Assembly: GCA_003864495.1 (NCBI GenBank)
Contig: ML133383.1
Location: 7,176,880-7,240,879, forward strand
Reading direction: 5' to 3'
Source of the DNA: Nemopilema nomurai
Taxonomy: Eukaryota; Cnidaria; Scyphozoa; Rhizostomeae; Rhizostomatidae
DNA length: 64,000 bases
The position numbers and the translations under genes were made by a program. Below the pieces are notes generated by a model. That model saw only the letters and a program-made list of their open reading frames with translations, searched no databases and was not told where the DNA came from. This document shows, piece by piece, positions 52,301 through 64,000 of this stretch. The first letter of the stretch is position 1. Each line of letters opens with the position of its first letter.

Positions 52301-55300
52301 TATAAAAGAATATGAGATAGAGTCTAAATGTTTCGAAAGTTTGGTTTGGACAATGTGGAATAACAACCCACTTACTGCCATACTTTGTTTTTATCCGTCA
52401 GCATGGGAGTGCTGGCAAGCGATGGCAGGCCAACATTCTCTTCCACGTCCCACCTGGTAGCCTCGTCTTCGGAAGCAACTGATCGCGACTTTTCCCCCGT
52501 TATTCCTGGTCTCTTTTCCTTTTTGTTTGTTTCAACAAGCAAAGAAGCTGTTGTGTCAGTGTCAATGTCTCCTGTATCGAAAACAATCCTGAGGCTTTTG
52601 TGAGACTTACCAATACGGCTTGATACAGAACTGCCATTATAACTAGCACCATCGTCTTTATCTTTAACCTCCTTGCAAACATCAGCTTCAAATGCAGCAG
52701 CTTCTCTGCATTGGTCTCCATCATCTTCCTCGCACGAGGCAGATTTGCCACTAGGCATGTCCTTAGTACTAACTCCTCCATGCCCTGAAGAAGATGAGAG
52801 AGTACCAGCCTCGCCATCCTTCGTTTTCATCTTCTTGGACAACTTTAATGACATCTCTTCAGACAGCTGTCTTTTGGATCTTTTAGAACGAATGCCTCTG
52901 ATTGAGACAACTTGCTTGGGCTTGAAAAAGTCGTCTATGGACGTATTAGGCTGACTTTTGTTGAATTCCTGGTATTTCACTTTGGTACTTTGCTTTGATT
53001 TCAATTCCCTGTAAGCTCGTTTCCAGGAAGGCTCTTCCTCCACCCTATTCAATTCTCTGCAGTCTTCCAGCTCAATCCTCTCACTATTTTCATCTTTTGT
53101 CATGTCTATTAATTTTTCATCAATGCTCACTGTTCTTTCGTCATCTGATTTTAATTTATTTTCTAGTTCATCTTTTCTAGCTACCAAGTCCTTCTCTTGA
53201 TAATCTTCATGACTATTAATAACTACAACTTCGGTTCCACCTTCATCATTGACATTGGCAACTTGAGCCTGTTTTCTTTGTAGAATTTTAGCAGGACCAT
53301 TAAGTGGATTTATACTTGACCTCTCTGGCACATTAGATATTTCTTTTCTGGCAAGTTCATATTTATTTTTAAGCTTCAGACATTCCTGTTTCCAAAATTC
53401 AAGTTCAAGCTTATACTTTTTGTCACTCCTAAAATTAAAAAATGGGGAAATTTATGTCTACATTAAACAAGTGTCATTTAATCTAAACATAGAGTGTCAT
53501 CTCAAAGTTGCTTTACTTTCTTTTTTGTCTGAATTTTGTCCTTCGTTATGGCAAAGTGAGATGGCGTCAATGTCCACATTACAACAAATATCTAATGCAT
53601 AATCTTAAAGAGACTCTGAAAAGCACAGTAGGTGGTTAAATGACATCAAACTTAAGAACTGCAAACACAAATGATAGTATATAAAGTTTTGTGTTTACAG
53701 CATTTGAAGGATTCTAAAACTATCTACCAAACACATAGTTGATCAAATTTGGGAACAATTTTGATTAGGAATCAAAACTTTTCAGCAGTGCTGTTGGTTA
53801 ACCAATTTCATAGTAATCAATGAACAATAACTAGAAATGACCTATAATACCCAAAAGCCCTTGCATTGCATTGTATGATCCAATAAGTACAAACAAGATT
53901 TTCAACATTGCTCTGGTAAAAGTAAACAATCTTACAAAGTGAAAAAATATGTTAACCCAAGTAGAATTAGAGAAGTGTGTACCTTTCACAAAAGCTACTT
54001 CTTTTTTCTTCTATCAATTCATTATCTTTTTTGCAACAGAAGCTAGGCCCATCTAGGCCAGTGATTAATGAAGAGCCTGACAAATAAAGAAAAGCTGTAA
54101 TAGAAACCAGAGTTCCATTCTATAGAACAAAGAGCAGATGGCTGCTGCATAAAGATGTTAAAGTCAACTATACACATTAGTATGACAAATAAATGTTGCC
54201 ACATGGAGCAAGAGGTTGGACATTTAACAAATCAGAAAAGTACATAGAGTCAGCCAAATGTTGATAGCTGCAGAATTTTCCAAGCTTTATATATCATCAA
54301 TGTAAGGTAGGGAATACTGCCCTTTTTTGAAAGTACAACACACCTTTATATCAATGGCTTAACAAAAAAGTATGTTTGGGATGGAGTAGAAAAGCAATAA
54401 CAAAAATTTTCATCAACAGAAAAACATCCAGACAAAAAACACATCAGCTTATTGTCCCATCAAATGACTTCAATGTTGTATTATATGTTTGGTTAAAGCC
54501 TCGACAAAAGAAATTGTGCTAAAAAGTTTGATTGAAATTCATAAAAAATTACATAAATGAATACAATATTCCAAAGAGTGTTTTTGAAAATATGGGTAAT
54601 GGATATTGCATTGGGAGGCAGTGGCAAAAAAGGCAAATTAGCTAAACAGCTACTGGCATTGAATTCTATAGCTAGATTGCCAAGTATCTACATACAAATT
54701 GATGTCCACTAGAAAATGCTGCAGGTTGAAGCAACTAGGCAAAACGCTCTAAAGTTCGCCAATTACTGGCTGCTGACTATCAGATTTGAATTTTTAAAAC
54801 AACATCTGAACATAATAATTATCAGGGCTGGCCATGGTCACACACCCCCTCTCACCCTTTGCACAGCAAATAATTTTTCAAGGCCATGTAGAATAAATAG
54901 AAAGAAGATCATTATATTCACATTTTGCACCATCTCCCCGCTTTCTAATTCAAATCGCCAGGCCTGGTGGTCGTGGGCATTAGAACTGGGCAGAAAACCA
55001 AATTTTGGCGGGAAAAATAATTCTAAGAAATATATCTCGAAAATAAGCCACTTTTGGTTCCTTGGTAAATAACTTAGTTGATTTCACAAAACCATTTTAG
55101 GTATAAATGTGTGAAATTTTTTTGATAACAATAATACCATTGAATATCTATTTAGATTACTATCTTGCTTTATATGCACTGTCTTAGGCCTAAACAATGT
55201 TTGTTGAACGAATACCAAAACAAGACAAATCTAAGCATACCTTCCAATACTTCGAGGTAAACATATGTTAACGATTCAAACGTGTCGAAAATCTTTTTCT

Positions 55301-55361
55301 CGACTCTCTCTAGCCACAGATGGTGCAGTTTATGCGTTTGTATTCCTGGGACACTCGCCAT
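49372..55361 (-). CDS. RBBP8: CtIP/RBBP8-Sae2 family DNA-end-resection protein, complete, nine exons
   Basis: Exons: 55361-55241, 54076-53983, 53428-52376, 52001-51884, 51751-51535, 51100-51030, 50745-50705, 50320-50212 and 49632-49372. All are GT-AG with matching phases, giving 694 residues (human 897). CtIP/Sae2 proteins stimulate the MRE11 nuclease complex to start resection of double-strand breaks in the nucleus. The family call rests on the last two exons: VVRKKDKRD, then CRECAAWY (the CxxC pair), CRHK, and PPATPEGFW with the conserved Thr that CDK phosphorylates in human CtIP, followed by FPPTQ and a basic tail. The N-terminal 100 residues are helical and charged with CC and Cys pairs, as expected for the oligomerising coiled coil, but diverged. 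The large exon 3 is acidic, Ser-rich and low in conservation. It contains TSIDDFFKPK near residue 235, which resembles a PCNA-binding box. ATG context (AACATGG) supports the start. Confidence 0.93.
52218..52310. repeat. 27-bp AT-rich tandem repeat in CtIP intron 3
   Basis: Three and a half copies of a unit close to ACTATAAAAAACTATAAAAA plus TTAAAAN, starting at 52218, 52245, 52272 and 52299. It sits within 70-160 bases of the exon 3 donor site. Confidence 0.88.
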
Positions 55362-56796
55362 GTTGGTCCTACAGGCGGGGCTGCGAATGTACCATGACCT
55401 GGGGGAGGAGCTTTCAGTTTGGAGGGTAGGTTTCATCTTCTGGTACGGTTAATAAATTCTGTAACTTGTGACATGCAAAATAGCTGGGTGGGGGCTTCTA
55501 GAACTACCATCATTAAAGAAAACAGAATAGGTTTATTGCATCAATGCTTCAAGTATTTTTCTATGGAACTTTTGTGGAAAGAAGGATTTTAATCGCAAAA
55601 GGCCCCATTCTCCCCTATTGCACAAATAGACATTGTCTCCATTATGCATGCCCATCATTTTGTCACTAATTTGTTAAGAAGCAGTACTTACATCCCTCTC
55701 ATTCAGCAGGGAGCTCCAAAAAAAGCCTAAAAAAAAATATTACTAGCAGGCATTTCGTGAATTTTTGGGGAGGGGGTGTGGCTCATTGATATTTCGAGGT
55801 CACCCCGTCACCCCTCTTGAACCCTTCTAACGCAAGTCAATGACCTGACAGTTTACAACGATGTCCAGTGTTTGCATCCATATAGGATCTGGTGTGAATA
55901 AGAAGAGGCGAAGACAAAGAGGATACATAATGTTTTATTAAAACTGTGAAGATAGTAATAGCTTGAATCACAAAATATGTTTACCTCAAAATAGCAAAAT
56001 ATAAGAAATCGAATGCTTGCCAAGAAAACTAGCCATTTCATGGATCAATAAAGCCCTATTCATTTCTCTACAAAATTAATACATATCTCAGAAAGATTTC
56101 ATCATCAAAGGTTTGATAAGGAGGTATACAACTAAAACGATGCTTCATATCTAAGTTTGCTACATGGGAGAAAATTTGATTTCACGAAGCAATCAATTTC
56201 CAACTATAAAAATTTTAGGAAAGAAATCAGTTTATACGGTGGTTACATAGATAAACTAGGCATATATTGGCAAAAAGTTTCAATCAACTTTAGTCTCTTT
56301 CATCAGGCTCAATATTTCGAATGCTTTTGCACTTAAGTTCGTATCAAGTTTGATGATTGATAATCTCGAAGGGAATTTTATGTTAAGGTTCATTGAGTCC
56401 TTCTGTGTCAAAACCAAAGCTTGAGATGATACGTAGCCAAGAAAGTCCTTTAGACTTTCACTTCATTGCGAAAACATACTCATCGGAACAACGAAAGACA
56501 TATGAATGACGTATTTCTAAATTACCAAAACCTAAAAAACTAACAACTAGGCAATAAAGAAACAGCTTTTGATACTGACCACTTGGAAATGACATCACAA
56601 TACAATTACGCCGGATTCCCTCCATTAAACCCGCCCCCCGTCAAAAGTCAACCTTTCCCTTTTTGACAGTAACGCAACTAGTAGCAAATAATTAACAAAA
56701 CGAAAGTTTATGTCCCATATTTTAACTATTTTGAATTCATCGAACAATTTGACATTCTCGATGACGACATGCGCCGAAATAATCTCAACTTAAAAA
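55362..56796. other. Interval between CtIP start and AKT stop
   Basis: Holds the CtIP promoter and 5' leader and the AKT 3' UTR, both genes being on the minus strand. On the minus strand AATAAA occurs at 55939-55934, about 860 bases past the AKT stop, and could be its poly(A) signal. I see no TATA box near the CtIP start and no further exon. Confidence 0.5.
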
Positions 56797-63155
<6,359 letters not shown>

Positions 63156-63356
63156 CTGGAGTTTAAAGCAGTGAAAATAAAATTGGCATGGATTTGATAA
63201 AATGATGTTATCTGGTAGCTCTGCTGGTAGAAAAATGAATGGTCATGCTTGGTCATTAATGGTCTCTGCTTAAGCCATATCACAGGCCAATATTTCTTCT
63301 TTTTCTCTGATTAACTGATATAACAATATGAATTATCAACTCAATTGACCCAAGAT

Positions 63357-63610
63357 TGTTGAGAATACAATCTTTAGTTTCATAATAAACAAAAGCAATG
63401 GCACATTATAGTTCTTTTTACACAAAGTGCGAACACGCATTGTTTATATTACACAATAGATTTATTAACAAAGACTTGTTTACGCACATTCGCACGTTTA
63501 TGCTGTTGGCAGTTGTTGAGTTAAATATGGTGAATTTATTGATATTACAATATGGAACTCATTACTAAACGTCTTCTATTAGAATGATCTCAGGGTAACA
63601 ATTCTTAACA
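63357..63610 (+). mobile_element. 5' LTR of a Ty1/copia-type retrotransposon
   Basis: A 254-base LTR bounded by TGTTGAGAA at its start and TTCTTAACA at its end, an inverted pair with one mismatch and the usual TG...CA ends. It is followed directly by a primer-binding site and a gag-like frame, which fixes its 3' edge. The five bases before it, AAGAT, would be one half of a target-site duplication; the other half lies outside the window. It is inserted in an AKT intron, in the opposite orientation to AKT. Confidence 0.82.
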
Positions 63611-63624
63611 GGTTATGGGCCCAG
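63611..63624 (+). other. Retrotransposon primer-binding site (internal initiator tRNA-Met type)
   Basis: GGTTATGGGCCCAG is complementary to the anticodon region of eukaryotic initiator tRNA-Met (CTGGGCCCATAACC). Drosophila copia is known to prime from such an internal tRNA-Met fragment and not from the tRNA 3' end. The site starts at the first base after the LTR, as expected. Confidence 0.85.
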
Positions 63625-64000
63625 AGCCTGCATCAGTTTTAATGGAGAATCACAATATTTTCCAATATGGGAAACACGGTTTACGAACTATCTATACACA
63701 TTGGATAAAAGCGTATACAACGCCATCACAGGCGAAGAAGAAGACAAAGATTTTGATGAGAAAAACAGGCGAGCTTATGCAGAACTCGTACAAGCTCTTG
63801 ATGAACGTTCTCTACAACTAATAATGAATGATTCACCAAACGACGGTCGAGCAGCATTCAATATTCTAAAACAGCATTATGCAAGTACAGAAAAACCGAG
63901 AGTTCTCACGTTGTATGAGGAATTGACCGCCTTACATATGGCCGCTGAGGATGACATAACTGATTACATTATTCGAGCTGAACGAGCAGCAACTGGATTA
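63617..64000 (+). CDS. Copia-type Gag polyprotein, N-terminal part, runs off the window
   Basis: A 128-codon open frame continuing past the window end. It shows the copia Gag N-terminal pattern: SFNGES, then FPIWETRF, a helical acidic stretch (EEEDKDFDEKNRRAY), and later AFNILKQHY and LYEELTAL, typical of the Gag domain found in Ty1/copia elements. Gag forms the virus-like particle of the element. No in-frame ATG precedes the conserved start: a TAA lies at 63596-63598 and the first ATG in this frame is at 63824. An ATG at 63615 sits in another frame. A small indel near the start, or a non-standard start, would explain this. The downstream pol region is outside the window, so activity cannot be judged. 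Confidence 0.8.

Overview
The window is metazoan genomic DNA: AT-rich, with spliced genes in canonical GT-AG introns and long non-coding intervals. The gene set (a Wnt ligand, NMD3, an intron-poor class A GPCR, a CtIP/RBBP8 homologue and the kinase AKT), the well-kept ancestral introns and the general protein character fit a non-bilaterian or slowly evolving invertebrate best. I favour a cnidarian, perhaps an anthozoan, but nothing in the sequence proves the phylum.

Layout. 1-8343 has no gene I can support. 8344-12000 (+) holds a TATA box and a complete five-exon Wnt gene of 359 residues. 14260-37006 (+) holds a complete 16-exon NMD3 gene of 501 residues, whose introns (one of 6.5 kb) carry several short duplications and a large CATAA satellite. 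37.2-43.4 kb is repeat-rich and holds a possible decayed zinc-finger gene on the minus strand, a 70-bp minisatellite and a long hairpin. 43446-44316 (-) is a candidate small three-exon gene with a GC-AG intron. 45816-46691 (+) is a single-exon rhodopsin-type GPCR. 47519-48891 (-) is a two-exon single-pass membrane protein of unknown function. 49372-55361 (-) is a complete nine-exon CtIP/Sae2-type DNA-end-resection gene of 694 residues. 56797-63155 (-) holds the last twelve coding exons of AKT (end of the PH domain, the whole kinase domain, the C-tail). Its PH-domain exons lie beyond the window. 63357-64000 (+) is the 5' end of a Ty1/copia LTR retrotransposon lying antisense in an AKT intron.

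The genes are not an operon or a single pathway. They are independent housekeeping and signalling genes: Wnt secretion, 60S ribosome export, GPCR signalling, double-strand break repair and PI3K signalling. All reading-frame phases were checked by hand across splice junctions for Wnt, NMD3, CtIP, AKT and the two-exon membrane protein, and they are consistent. The most unusual observations are the AKT C-tail, which has Pro where the regulatory hydrophobic-motif Ser/Thr normally sits, a PCNA-box-like motif inside the divergent middle of the CtIP homologue, and a copia element whose gag frame lacks an upstream ATG.
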